Below are positions 1 through 7,117 of a stretch of 64,000 nt of DNA, piece by piece (the stretch's first letter is position 1; every line of letters begins with the position of its first letter). This stretch comes from Streptomyces sp. NBC_01268. Its GTDB lineage: Bacteria; Actinomycetota; Actinomycetes; Streptomycetales; Streptomycetaceae. The stretch covers positions 5,146,001 to 5,210,000 of the forward strand of contig NZ_CP108454.1 in NCBI RefSeq assembly GCF_036240795.1, read 5' to 3'. A program made the translations under genes and the position numbers. The notes below the pieces were generated by a model. That model ran no database searches. It saw only the letters and a program-made list of their open reading frames with translations, and was not told where the DNA came from.

Positions 1-305
1 CCCGCGTCGCGCTCCCCGATGAGCAGCACGCTGTAGCCGGCGCTGCCGCTCGCCATCTGCTCGGCGGTGCGCCGCAGCTCCTCCTCCGTGGGCCGCGGCG
101 GCAGCGTCGCCGCCCGGTTCTGCATCTCCTGCCGGAAGTCGTTGAGCGCCCCGTTCTGGGTGCGCGTGAGCACCGCCTCACGGTTCAGCCAGTACGCGAT
201 GCCGGAGGCGGCGGCGGCAGCGGTGAGCGCGACGAGGGCGAACACGATGACGAGCCGGAGCCGCAGGCTGGTGAGCCGGAGCCCCGCGATGATCCCTTTG
301 CTCAC
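1..305 (-). CDS. afsQ2: Sensor histidine kinase AfsQ2, N-terminal part (cut by window edge)
   Basis: About 101 N-terminal residues are visible. A short basic cytoplasmic leader (VSKGIIAGLRLTSLRLRL) is followed by one hydrophobic helix (IVFALVALTAAAAASGIAYWL) and the start of an extracytoplasmic sensor region; the HAMP, dimerisation and ATPase domains lie outside the window. The GTG start (303-305) overlaps the TGA of the response regulator gene as GTGA, so the two are translationally coupled. The neighbour reads as AfsQ1 and the divergent gene as SigQ, so this is most likely AfsQ2, the kinase that phosphorylates AfsQ1. The identity comes from context and cannot be confirmed from this fragment alone. 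Confidence 0.8.
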   Translation of the reverse strand, partial: MSKGIIAGLRLTSLRLRLVIVFALVALTAAAAASGIAYWLNREAVLTRTQNGALNDFRQEMQNRAATLPPRPTEEELRRTAEQMASGSAGYSVLLIGERDA

Positions 306-979
306 GCAGGGACGTCCAGCCGGTAACCGACACCCCGCACCGTGCGGATCAGGGTCGGCGAGGACGGCACGTCCTCGACCTTCGCCCGCAGCCGCTGCAC
401 GCAGGCGTCCACCAGCCGCGAGTCGCCCAGGTAGTCGTGCTCCCACACGAGCCGCAGCAACTGCTGGCGCGACAGGGCCTGTCCGGGCCGCCGGCTCAGC
501 TCCAGGAGCAGCCGCAGCTCGGTCGGGGTGAGCTGGAGGTCCTCGCCGTTCTTGGTGACGGTCATCGCCGAGCGGTCGATGACCAGCGAGCCGAAGCTGG
601 CCGAGTCGGTGGACTCCCGCTCGCCGCGGCGCAGCACCGCCCGGATCCGGGCGTCGAGCACCCGGCCCTGGACGGGCTTGACCACGTAGTCGTCGGCTCC
701 GGACTCCAGGCCCACGACCACGTCGATGTCGTCGCTGCGGGCCGTGAGCAGGATGATCGGCAGCTGGTCCGTGCGCCGGATCCGACGGCACACCTCGAAA
801 CCGTCGATGCCGGGCAGCATCACGTCCAGCACGACCAGGTCGGGCCGCTGTTCCTTCAGCAGCTTCAGACCGTCCTCTCCCGTCGCCGCGGTGGCCACAC
901 GGTGGCCCTGGCGGGACAGGGAGAGTTCGAGGGCCGTGCGGATGGCGTCGTCGTCCTCGATCAGCAACAGGAAAGGCAC
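302..979 (-). CDS. afsQ1: OmpR-family response regulator AfsQ1
   Basis: A 225-residue winged-helix response regulator. The receiver domain has acidic pocket residues in LLLIEDDD, Asp52 (LVVLDVMLPGIDGF) as phosphoacceptor, the switch Thr in ILLTARS and Lys in DYVVKPV. The OmpR/PhoB DNA-binding domain runs from about residue 125 and ends with the typical RTVRGVGYRLD wing. The GTG at 979 was chosen because it gives the 225-residue length and Asp52 numbering that I recall for S. coelicolor AfsQ1; an ATG at 997 adds six residues. The family controls antibiotic production and nitrogen-linked development and activates sigQ. The GTGAC-N6-GTGAC box at 1049-1064 lies in the shared promoter region. Confidence 0.9.
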   Translation of the reverse strand: MPFLLLIEDDDAIRTALELSLSRQGHRVATAATGEDGLKLLKEQRPDLVVLDVMLPGIDGFEVCRRIRRTDQLPIILLTARSDDIDVVVGLESGADDYVVKPVQGRVLDARIRAVLRRGERESTDSASFGSLVIDRSAMTVTKNGEDLQLTPTELRLLLELSRRPGQALSRQQLLRLVWEHDYLGDSRLVDACVQRLRAKVEDVPSSPTLIRTVRGVGYRLDVPA

Positions 980-1048
980 GGGCTCATTCTGTCCCATCGG
1001 CCGTCCGAGTTCGACCGTCCGGCCGGGCCGCTGTGCGACCCCCCGCCT

Positions 1049-1064
1049 GTGACACGCCTGTGAC
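1049..1064. promoter_or_regulatory. AfsQ1-type binding box between afsQ1 and sigQ
   Basis: The sequence GTGAC-ACGCCT-GTGAC is an exact match to the GTnAC-n6-GTnAC pattern reported for AfsQ1. It lies 70 bp upstream of the afsQ1 start and 85 bp upstream of the sigQ start, in the only divergent promoter region of the system, consistent with direct control of sigQ and autoregulation. MtrA and GlnR recognise related half-sites, so cross-regulation is possible. Confidence 0.75.
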
Positions 1065-1148
1065 AGTCGGGGGACACCGCCATGAAGTGGGCCGGGCAGG
1101 CTTTTCGACATCAGGGACCTACGGACTCCGAACGACGGGGGGCGCGGA

Positions 1149-1871
1149 ATGAACGCACTGCACAGCACCACCTCAAGCGCAGTTGTCACGCGTCTCCACG
1201 ACGTCACACGGAGCACCGAGAAGTCCGGCGCGGTGAACGGACGGGGGTGCGTTCGCAGCGTCGGGCGTCAGTACAAGGCGCCGTACATGGTCGCCGTGAC
1301 TGACGGGGCAGCGGTGTACGGGGAGGTCACGGGGGAGCGCTCCGGCTGTTCGGAGGCCGAGTTCACGGCCTACGTCCAGGAGCGCCGGGCCTCCCTGTAC
1401 GCCACCGCCTACCACCTGACCGGTGACCGTTTCGAGGCCGAGGACCTGCTGCAGAGCGCGCTGTTCTCCACGTACCGGGCCTGGGACCGGATCAGCGACA
1501 AGGCCGCGGTCGGCGGCTACCTGCGGCGCACCATGACCAATCTGCACATCAGCGCCTGGCGCCGGCGCAAGCTCAACGAGTACCCGACCGAGGAGCTCCC
1601 GGAGACGGTGGGCGAGACGGACGCGATGCGGGGCACCGAGCTGCGCGCGGTCCTGTGGCAGGCGCTGGCCCGGCTGCCCGAGCTCCAGCGCACGATGCTG
1701 GTGCTGCGCTACTACGAGGGCCGCACGGATCCGGAGATCGCCGAGATCCTGGACATCAGTGTCGGCACGGTGAAGTCGAGCATCTGGCGCTCGCTGCGAA
1801 GGCTGCGCGAGGACGAGGTGCTGAGCTTCGGCCGTGACGAGGAGGAGTCCTTCGGGCAGCTTGTCGCCTGA
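1149..1871 (+). CDS. sigQ: SigE-family ECF RNA polymerase sigma factor SigQ
   Basis: A 240-residue ECF sigma factor. Region 2 is around residues 75-135 (DRFEAEDLLQSALFSTYRAW, then GYLRRTMTNLHISAWRRRK). Region 4 is around 170-225 with the helix-turn-helix DPEIAEILDISVGTVKSSIW. The N-terminal 70 residues are outside the usual ECF core, but the matching extension in S. coelicolor SigQ supports the ATG at 1149, which follows a G-rich Shine-Dalgarno stretch. No anti-sigma gene is adjacent; control is expected through AfsQ1 from the divergent operon. In S. coelicolor sigQ opposes the antibiotic-activating output of AfsQ1/Q2 (established knowledge). Confidence 0.88.
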   Translation: MNALHSTTSSAVVTRLHDVTRSTEKSGAVNGRGCVRSVGRQYKAPYMVAVTDGAAVYGEVTGERSGCSEAEFTAYVQERRASLYATAYHLTGDRFEAEDLLQSALFSTYRAWDRISDKAAVGGYLRRTMTNLHISAWRRRKLNEYPTEELPETVGETDAMRGTELRAVLWQALARLPELQRTMLVLRYYEGRTDPEIAEILDISVGTVKSSIWRSLRRLREDEVLSFGRDEEESFGQLVA

Positions 1872-1880
1872 AGGCGGTAC

Positions 1881-1934
1881 GGGGGACCACGGGGGAAAAC
1901 GGGGGACCGTACGGGGGTAACGGGGTAACGGGGG
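1881..1934 (+). repeat. G-tract array just downstream of sigQ
   Basis: Six runs of four or five G (at 1881, 1891, 1901, 1913, 1922 and 1930) separated by 4-7 nt linkers, starting 9 nt after the sigQ stop. The layout could fold as a G-quadruplex in the sigQ transcript 3' region. It immediately precedes the terminator hairpin. Confidence 0.6.
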
Positions 1935-1942
1935 AAGAACGG

Positions 1943-1982
1943 CGAGGGCCGGACAGGATCGGGGGATCCTGTCCGGCCCTCG
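1943..1982. terminator. Intrinsic terminator between convergent sigQ and uridine kinase genes
   Basis: A perfect 18-bp GC-rich stem (1943-1960 with 1965-1982) and a GGGG loop. It has no U-tract, as is common for Streptomyces terminators. It lies between convergent genes, so it can act both ways. Confidence 0.8.
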
Positions 1983-2015
1983 GCGCGTGGGGAGCGCGTG
2001 CGGCGGGTCAGCGGG

Positions 2016-2645
2016 TCAGCGGGTCGCGGGGGTGCGGCAGCGGCCGGCCGCCGCGGCGGCCAGGCGGCCCAGGGCCTCGTCCTTGCCGCAGGGGTGGGCG
2101 CCCAGCGCGGTCTGGCGGGCGACGATGGAGCGTTCGGCGCGCATCAGGCGCCAGCCGCGGCGCAGCAGGAAGGGGACCGACTTGCGGCCCTCCTTCAGGT
2201 CGCGCAGCAGCCGGCGGCGGAAGGTGGTCGACGGGCGGCCGCGCAGGCAGAGCGCGTCGGCGAGGACGCCGAGCTCACGGCAGCGCTCCACGATGTCGGC
2301 GGCGAAGATGCCCTCCGCGACGAACAGCGGGGTCCGCTCGATGTCGAGCGTCTCGCGGTCCACGCGCGAGCTGGTCGCGATGTCGTACACGGGGACGGCG
2401 GTCCGGCCGCTGCGGCAGAGCTCGACGATCGCGGCGACCGCCGCGTCCCCGTCCCAGGAGAGCGGGGAGTCCCAGTCGATGTCCGCGCTGTCCTCGACCA
2501 GCGGCAGCGTGGGGTCGTCGGCCTCCTTGTAGAAGTCGTCGAGGCGCAGCACCGGCAGACCGGTGACGGCGGCGAGGGACGACTTGCCGGAGCCTGAGGG
2601 GCCCGAGAGCAGGACGACCCGGGTCGGGATCGGTTGGGAACTCAC
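2016..2645 (-). CDS. Uridine kinase-like P-loop ATPase
   Basis: A 209-residue P-loop kinase. The Walker A motif GPSGSGKSS is at residues 15-23, followed by VLRLDDFYKE, the substrate-binding DDFY signature of the uridine kinase/phosphoribulokinase fold, and later VFVAEGIFAADIV. In this family ATP phosphorylates uridine/cytidine or a related small molecule in the cytoplasm. The GTG start at 2645 puts the P-loop near the N-terminus as in the family; an ATG at 2711 has a better Shine-Dalgarno (GGAGGTG) and would add 22 residues. Its position beside sigQ and near deoC and a nucleoside phosphorylase suggests nucleoside salvage. True substrate specificity cannot be read. Confidence 0.75.
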   Translation of the reverse strand: MSSQPIPTRVVLLSGPSGSGKSSLAAVTGLPVLRLDDFYKEADDPTLPLVEDSADIDWDSPLSWDGDAAVAAIVELCRSGRTAVPVYDIATSSRVDRETLDIERTPLFVAEGIFAADIVERCRELGVLADALCLRGRPSTTFRRRLLRDLKEGRKSVPFLLRRGWRLMRAERSIVARQTALGAHPCGKDEALGRLAAAAAGRCRTPATR

Positions 2646-2763
2646 GGGACACCAGTGTGAACCATTACCCCGTAAAGGGGACCACCGAGGCGGCCCGTTG
2701 GTATCGAGCATCACACCTCCACTACTGTCTGTGCCCGCCCGCTCACTCCACGGAAGGATCTTC

Positions 2764-3165
2764 ATGGCACGCCACGCAGAATCCAGGACCGCACGCCGCA
2801 GCGCCCTGTTGAGGGCCGGACTCACCGTCACGGCGGCCGGCGCGGCGGTGCTCGGCGCCGGTGCCGCGGGGGCCCAGGCCGCCGCCCCGCTGCCGCTCCC
2901 GGTCGACTCGCTGACCCGGACGGACGCAACAGCCGCCGGCGCGGGTGCCGTCGAGGGCGTCGGTCAGGGCCTCGCCCCGCTGACCCGGCTCCAGCTCGAC
3001 CCGCTCGCCAACACCGGCGTCGACCCGCTCGACAACGGGCTCGGCACCCAGGTCGCCGACTTCAAGCCGGTCGGCACCAACCTGGTCACCGACCACGTCA
3101 CGAAGGGCGGGGCGCTGGCCGACCTTCCGGTCGCGGGGCCGCTGACCCAGGGGCTGCTTCCGTAG
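2764..3165 (+). CDS. Small secreted protein of unknown function
   Basis: A 133-residue protein with a twin-arginine-like/Sec signal region (TARRSALLRAGLTVTAAGAAVLGAGAAGAQA, shown in pieces: basic TARRSALLR then an Ala/Gly hydrophobic core ending AQAAA), giving a mature chain of about 95 residues. The mature part is rich in Leu-Asp-Pro and Gly and has no cysteine or catalytic motif (for example LQLDPLANTG, VDPLDNGLGT). The start ATG at 2764 follows GGAAGGA. Similar short ALPLP/DPLAN secreted proteins are common in Streptomyces. No function can be assigned; cell-envelope exposure is inferred from the signal peptide. Confidence 0.7.
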   Translation: MARHAESRTARRSALLRAGLTVTAAGAAVLGAGAAGAQAAAPLPLPVDSLTRTDATAAGAGAVEGVGQGLAPLTRLQLDPLANTGVDPLDNGLGTQVADFKPVGTNLVTDHVTKGGALADLPVAGPLTQGLLP

Positions 3166-3391
3166 CGACGGGCGCCTCGGGCGCGGCCTCGGGGGCCGCG
3201 CCGGGGCGGCTCGGCGGGATCTCCCGTACGAGCCAGGCCGCGGCGAAGGCGAGGGCGGCCAGCGGGGTGGTGCCGAGCAGCACCCCGTGCAGCCCGCTCG
3301 TCACCGCCGCCCGGAGCCCGTCCCGTACCGGCGCGGGCAGGGCCGCCGCCTGGGCCGGGGGCAGGTCCGTGGCGGACGTGAAGGAGCAGGG
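3098..3391 (-). pseudogene. Remnant of the C-terminus of an MFS (DHA2-type) transporter
   Basis: One minus-strand frame reads APVRDGLRAAVTSG, then LHGVLLGTTPLAALAFAAAW, then LVREIPPSRP. That is the loop, last membrane helix and LREIPL-like tail typical of 14-helix drug/H+ antiporters. No transporter body lies upstream, because the frame runs into low-complexity Pro/Gly/Arg sequence and the aldehyde dehydrogenase terminator. The end overlaps the 3' end of the convergent secreted-protein gene. I read it as a truncated relic; a chance hydrophobic frame is the alternative. Confidence 0.45.
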
Positions 3392-3517
3392 TTGGGGGAC
3401 GCCGACGAGACCCGTGGGCGGGGCGCGGGGTGCCGGTCCGGGGCCGGGGTGCCCGTACGGGGCCGCACCCGCGTCCGGGGCCGTACCCCCCTCGCGTCCG
3501 GGTTCGCGTCCGGATGC

Positions 3518-3555
3518 GGCGACGGCCCCCGGGGGTGTCCCCGGGGGCCGTCGCC
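3518..3555 (-). terminator. Terminator of the aldehyde dehydrogenase/deoC operon
   Basis: A perfect 17-bp stem (3518-3534 with 3539-3555), GTGT loop, 18 bp beyond the stop codon of the short aldehyde dehydrogenase gene on the minus strand. Confidence 0.8.
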
Positions 3556-3572
3556 AATGGTGCGTGCCGCGA

Positions 3573-4463
3573 TCAGTACGAGGAGCCGCTCGCGCCCAGC
3601 GAACCCGTCGGGTGCCAGACGGTCTTCGTCTCCAGGAACGCGGTCATGCGGTCCGTGCCCGGGGACGCGGTGAAGTCCTCGGTGCGCGGGCGCAGGACGC
3701 GCTTCAGGTTGTCCGCCGCGGCGATCTCCAGCTCGCGGGCCAGACCGGCGTCCGCGCCGGTCAGGTCGATCGCGTTGACGTCCTGGTGGGCCGCCAGGTG
3801 CGGACCCATCTCGGAGGCCTTGCCGGACAGCAGGTTGACCACGCCGCCCGGCAGGTCGGAGGTGGCCAGCACCTCGCCCAGGGACAGCGCCGGGAGCGGG
3901 GCCTTCTCGCTCGTGACGACGACCGCCGTGTTGCCGGTCGCGATGACCGGGGCGATCACCGAGACCAGGCCGAGGAAGGAGGACTCCTGCGGGGCGATCA
4001 CCGTGACGACACCGGTCGGCTCCGGGGTCGACAGGTTGAAGTACGGGCCCGCCACCGGGTTGGCGCCGCCGACGACCTGGGCGATCTTGTCGGTCCAGCC
4101 CGCGTACCAGACCCAGCGGTCGATCGCCGCGTCCACGACGGCCGCGGCCTTCGACTTCGACAGGCCCTCGGCCTCGCCGACCTCGCGCACGAACTGGTCC
4201 CGGCGGCCCTCCAGCATCTCGGCCACGCGGTAGAGGACCTGGCCCCGGTTGTAGGCCGTCGCGCCCGCCCAGCCGCCGAAGGCCTTGCGCGCGGCGACGA
4301 CCGCGTCACGGGCGTCCTTGCGGGAGGAGAGCGGCGCGTTGGCCACCCAGTTGCCCTTGGAGTCCGTCACCTCGTACACCCGGCCGCTCTCGGAACGGGG
4401 GAACTTGCCCCCGACGTACAGCTTGTAGGTCTTGAAGACACTGAGGCGCGTCACATCAGACAT
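3573..4463 (-). CDS. Short aldehyde dehydrogenase family protein lacking the catalytic cysteine
   Basis: A 296-residue protein that aligns with the N-terminal cofactor-binding half of aldehyde dehydrogenases (YKLYVGGKFPRS, then TGVVTVIAPQESSFLGLVSV, IAPVIATGNTAVVV, LPGGVVNLLSG). It stops at a degenerate version of the central region and has no cysteine at all, so it cannot form the thiohemiacetal intermediate. Normal family length is about 480. The ATG at 4461-4463 overlaps the stop of the full-length enzyme by 8 bp, indicating coupling. As I recall, S. coelicolor keeps the same tandem arrangement, which argues for a conserved partner subunit rather than fresh decay. A regulatory or structural role is inferred. 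Confidence 0.8.
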   Translation of the reverse strand: MSDVTRLSVFKTYKLYVGGKFPRSESGRVYEVTDSKGNWVANAPLSSRKDARDAVVAARKAFGGWAGATAYNRGQVLYRVAEMLEGRRDQFVREVGEAEGLSKSKAAAVVDAAIDRWVWYAGWTDKIAQVVGGANPVAGPYFNLSTPEPTGVVTVIAPQESSFLGLVSVIAPVIATGNTAVVVTSEKAPLPALSLGEVLATSDLPGGVVNLLSGKASEMGPHLAAHQDVNAIDLTGADAGLARELEIAAADNLKRVLRPRTEDFTASPGTDRMTAFLETKTVWHPTGSLGASGSSY

Positions 4464-5892
4464 CGAGGTAGGCCTCCAGACCGTGGCGGCCGCCCTCGCG
4501 GCCGAAGCCCGACTCCTTGTAGCCGCCGAAGGGCGAGGTCGGGTCGAACTTGTTGAACGTGTTGGCCCAGACGACCCCGGCGCGGAGCTTGTTGGCGACC
4601 GCGAGGATCCGCGAGCCCTTCTCCGTCCAGATGCCCGCCGACAGGCCGTACTGGCTGTTGTTGGCCTTGGCGACGGCCTCGTCGGGCGTACGGAAGGTCA
4701 GCACCGACAGGACCGGGCCGAAGATCTCGTCGCGGGCCACGGTGTGCGCCTGCGTGACGCCCGTGAAGAGCGTCGGGGCGAACCAGTAGCCGGCCGACGG
4801 GATCTCGCAGGCGGCGGACCAGCGCTCGGCGCCCTCCGCCTCGCCCCGCTCGACGAGCGAGGTGATCCGGGCCAGCTGCTCCTCGGAGTTGATCGCGCCG
4901 ATGTCGGTGTTCTTGTCGAGCGGGTCGCCCAGGCGCAGGGTGCTCAGGCGCCGCTTGAGCGAGTCCAGCAGCTCGTCGTGGATCGACTCCTGGACCAGCA
5001 GGCGGGAGCCCGCGCAGCAGACCTGGCCCTGGTTGAAGAAGATGCCGTTGACGATGCCCTCGACGGCCTGGTCGATCGGGGCGTCGTCGAAGACGATGTT
5101 GGCGCCCTTGCCGCCCAGCTCCAGGGTGAGCTTCTTGTCCGTGCCCGCCACCGACTTGGCGATCGCCCGGCCGACCGCGGTCGAACCGGTGAAGGCGACC
5201 TTGTTCACGTCCGGGTGCTCGACCAGGGCCGCGCCCGTGTCGCCGTACCCGGGAAGGATGTTGACGACGCCCTTGGGCAGGCCCGCCTGACGGCAGATGT
5301 CCGCGAAGAACAGGGCCGACAGCGGGGTCGTCTCGGCCGGCTTCAGGACGACCGTGTTGCCGGTCGCGAGGGCCGGGGCGATCTTCCACGCCAGCATGAG
5401 CAGCGGGAAGTTCCACGGGATGACCTGGCCGGCCACGCCCAGCGGGCGCGGGTCCGCGCCGTAGCCCGCGTGGTCCAGCTTGTCGGCCCAGCCCGCGTAG
5501 TAGAAGAAGTGCGCGGCGACCAGCGGGAGGTCCGCGTCGCGGGTCTCCTTGATGGGCTTGCCGTTGTCCAGGGTCTCCAGGACGGCCAGCTCGCGGCTGC
5601 GCTCCTGGATGATCCGGGCGATCCGGAAGAGGTACTTGGCGCGCTCGGAGCCGGGCAGCGCCGACCACTTCTCGAAGGCCTTGCGCGCCGCCTTCACCGC
5701 GCGGTCCACGTCCTCGGTGCCCGCCTGGGCGACCTCCGACAGGACCTCCTCGGTCGACGGGGAGACGGTCTTGAAGACCTTGCCGTCGGCCGCTTCGACG
5801 AACTCGCCGTCGATGAACAGGCCGTAGGAGGGGGCGATGTCGACGACGGACCGGGACTCGGGCGCCGGCGCGTACTCGAATGCAGTTGCCAT
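4456..5892 (-). CDS. NAD(P)-dependent aldehyde dehydrogenase
   Basis: A 478-residue enzyme with all class landmarks: GQVIPWNFPLLMLAWKIAPA, the nucleotide-binding FTGSTAVGRAIA, general-base Glu in LTLELGGKGANIV, catalytic Cys in FFNQGQVCCAGSR, and EIFGPVLSV. It oxidises an aldehyde to an acid with NAD(P)+ in the cytosol. It starts 5 bp after deoC and overlaps the next gene, so it lies in a deoC-aldehyde dehydrogenase operon. DeoC releases acetaldehyde, which this enzyme could oxidise to acetate; that substrate is inferred from context. The ATG at 5892 gives the N-terminus MATAFEYAPAPES. Confidence 0.9.
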   Translation of the reverse strand: MATAFEYAPAPESRSVVDIAPSYGLFIDGEFVEAADGKVFKTVSPSTEEVLSEVAQAGTEDVDRAVKAARKAFEKWSALPGSERAKYLFRIARIIQERSRELAVLETLDNGKPIKETRDADLPLVAAHFFYYAGWADKLDHAGYGADPRPLGVAGQVIPWNFPLLMLAWKIAPALATGNTVVLKPAETTPLSALFFADICRQAGLPKGVVNILPGYGDTGAALVEHPDVNKVAFTGSTAVGRAIAKSVAGTDKKLTLELGGKGANIVFDDAPIDQAVEGIVNGIFFNQGQVCCAGSRLLVQESIHDELLDSLKRRLSTLRLGDPLDKNTDIGAINSEEQLARITSLVERGEAEGAERWSAACEIPSAGYWFAPTLFTGVTQAHTVARDEIFGPVLSVLTFRTPDEAVAKANNSQYGLSAGIWTEKGSRILAVANKLRAGVVWANTFNKFDPTSPFGGYKESGFGREGGRHGLEAYLDV

Positions 5893-5897
5893 GTTGA

Positions 5898-6857
5898 TCA
5901 GTCCACCGTCACGTAATCGGGGCCGGAGTAGCGGCCGGTCGCCAGCTTCTGACGCTGCATCAGCAGGTCGTTCAGCAGGCTGGAGGCACCGAAGCGGAAC
6001 CAGTGGTTGTCCAGCCAGTCCTCGCCGACGGTCTCGTTGACCAGGACCAGGAACTTGATGGCTTCCTTCGTGTTGCGGATGCCGCCCGCGGGCTTCACGC
6101 CGATCTGGACGCCGGTCTGCGCGCGGAAGTCGCGCACGGCCTCCAGCATCAGGAGCGTGTTGGCGGGGGTGGCGTTGACCGCGACCTTGCCGGTCGAGGT
6201 CTTGATGAAGTCCGCGCCGGCCATCATGCCGAGCCAGGAGGCGCGGCGGATGTTGTCGTACGTGGAGAGCTCGCCCGTTTCGAAGATCACCTTCAGGCGG
6301 GCGCGGTCGCCGCACTCCGCCTTGATGGCGGCGATCTGCTCGTAGACCTTCAGGTAGTGGCCGGCGAGGAAGGCGCCACGGTCGATGACCATGTCGATCT
6401 CGTCGGCGCCCGCGGCGATGGCGTCGGCCGTGTCGGCCAGCTTCACCGGCAGCGCGGCGCGGCCGGCCGGGAAGGCGGTGGCGACGGAGGCGACCTTGAC
6501 GCCGGAGCCCGCGACGGCGGCCTTGGCGGTGGCCACCATGTCGGGGTAGACGCAGACGGCGGCCGTCGTCGGGGTGGTGCGGTCGGTCGGATCGGGGTTG
6601 ACGGCCTTGGCGGCGAGCGCCCGGACCTTGCCCGGGGTGTCCGCGCCTTCGAGCGTCGTCAGGTCGATCATGGAGATGGCCAGGTCGATGGCGTAGGCCT
6701 TGGCCGTGGTCTTGATCGAGCGGGTACCGAGGGACGCGGCGCGCGCCTCCAGGCCGACGGCGTCGACGCCGGGCAGCCCGTGGAGGAAACGGCGCAGCGT
6801 GCTGTCGGACGCGGTCACGTCGGCGAAAGCGTGTGCTGCGGTTGCAGTGGTGGGCAT
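5898..6857 (-). CDS. deoC: Deoxyribose-phosphate aldolase
   Basis: A 319-residue class I aldolase that splits 2-deoxyribose-5-phosphate into glyceraldehyde-3-phosphate and acetaldehyde. Visible landmarks are KTTAKAYAIDLAISMIDLTTLEG near the N-terminus (KTTAKAYAIDLAISMIDL), VCVYPDMVATAK, EIDMVIDRGAFLAG, the Schiff-base Lys in GADFIKTSTGK and the phosphate-binding GVKPAGGIRNTKEAI. It is the first gene of the operon with two aldehyde dehydrogenases. Neither start has a good Shine-Dalgarno; a GTG at 6863 (two residues longer) sits 6 nt after a TATGCT -10-like hexamer, so a leaderless start is possible. A 12-bp palindrome at 6877-6888 probably regulates it. Confidence 0.92.
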   Translation of the reverse strand: MPTTATAAHAFADVTASDSTLRRFLHGLPGVDAVGLEARAASLGTRSIKTTAKAYAIDLAISMIDLTTLEGADTPGKVRALAAKAVNPDPTDRTTPTTAAVCVYPDMVATAKAAVAGSGVKVASVATAFPAGRAALPVKLADTADAIAAGADEIDMVIDRGAFLAGHYLKVYEQIAAIKAECGDRARLKVIFETGELSTYDNIRRASWLGMMAGADFIKTSTGKVAVNATPANTLLMLEAVRDFRAQTGVQIGVKPAGGIRNTKEAIKFLVLVNETVGEDWLDNHWFRFGASSLLNDLLMQRQKLATGRYSGPDYVTVD

Positions 6858-6876
6858 GGTCACCAGTCGAGCATAT

Positions 6877-6888
6877 CTACGCGCGTAG
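6877..6888. promoter_or_regulatory. Palindromic operator upstream of deoC
   Basis: The perfect palindrome CTACGCGCGTAG lies 20 bp upstream of the deoC ATG. The identical 12-mer occurs at 17529-17540 upstream of the purine nucleoside phosphorylase gene. It sits just upstream of a candidate -10 (TATGCT, minus strand, 6870-6875). Confidence 0.65.
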
Positions 6889-6966
6889 CGGCCTGTACAG
6901 GGGGCCGCTCGGACGAGCGGGCGAAAGCGCAGGTGGGTGCGGGGGAGGGGGGTGCGGGTGAGGTCT

Positions 6967-6982
6967 GTCACATGCCCGTGAC
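6967..6982. promoter_or_regulatory. GTCAC-N6-GTGAC box upstream of secreted protein gene
   Basis: GTCAC-ATGCCC-GTGAC matches the GTnAC-n6-GTnAC pattern of AfsQ1/MtrA-type response regulators, here as an inverted repeat. It is 135 bp upstream of the secreted protein start at 7118 and 104 bp upstream of deoC on the other strand. Regulator identity is unproven. Confidence 0.45.
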
Positions 6983-7117
6983 ATGGAGCGGACGAGTCCA
7001 GAACCGCAGGTCAATAGCGTTTCTCCTGCAGCCGGCCAGAACTCACCGGCCCCGACCGAACGAGATGTCAGCGGCATCGGCTCTCCATCCACCACCTGAC
7101 CGTCTTCAGGAGTCGTT

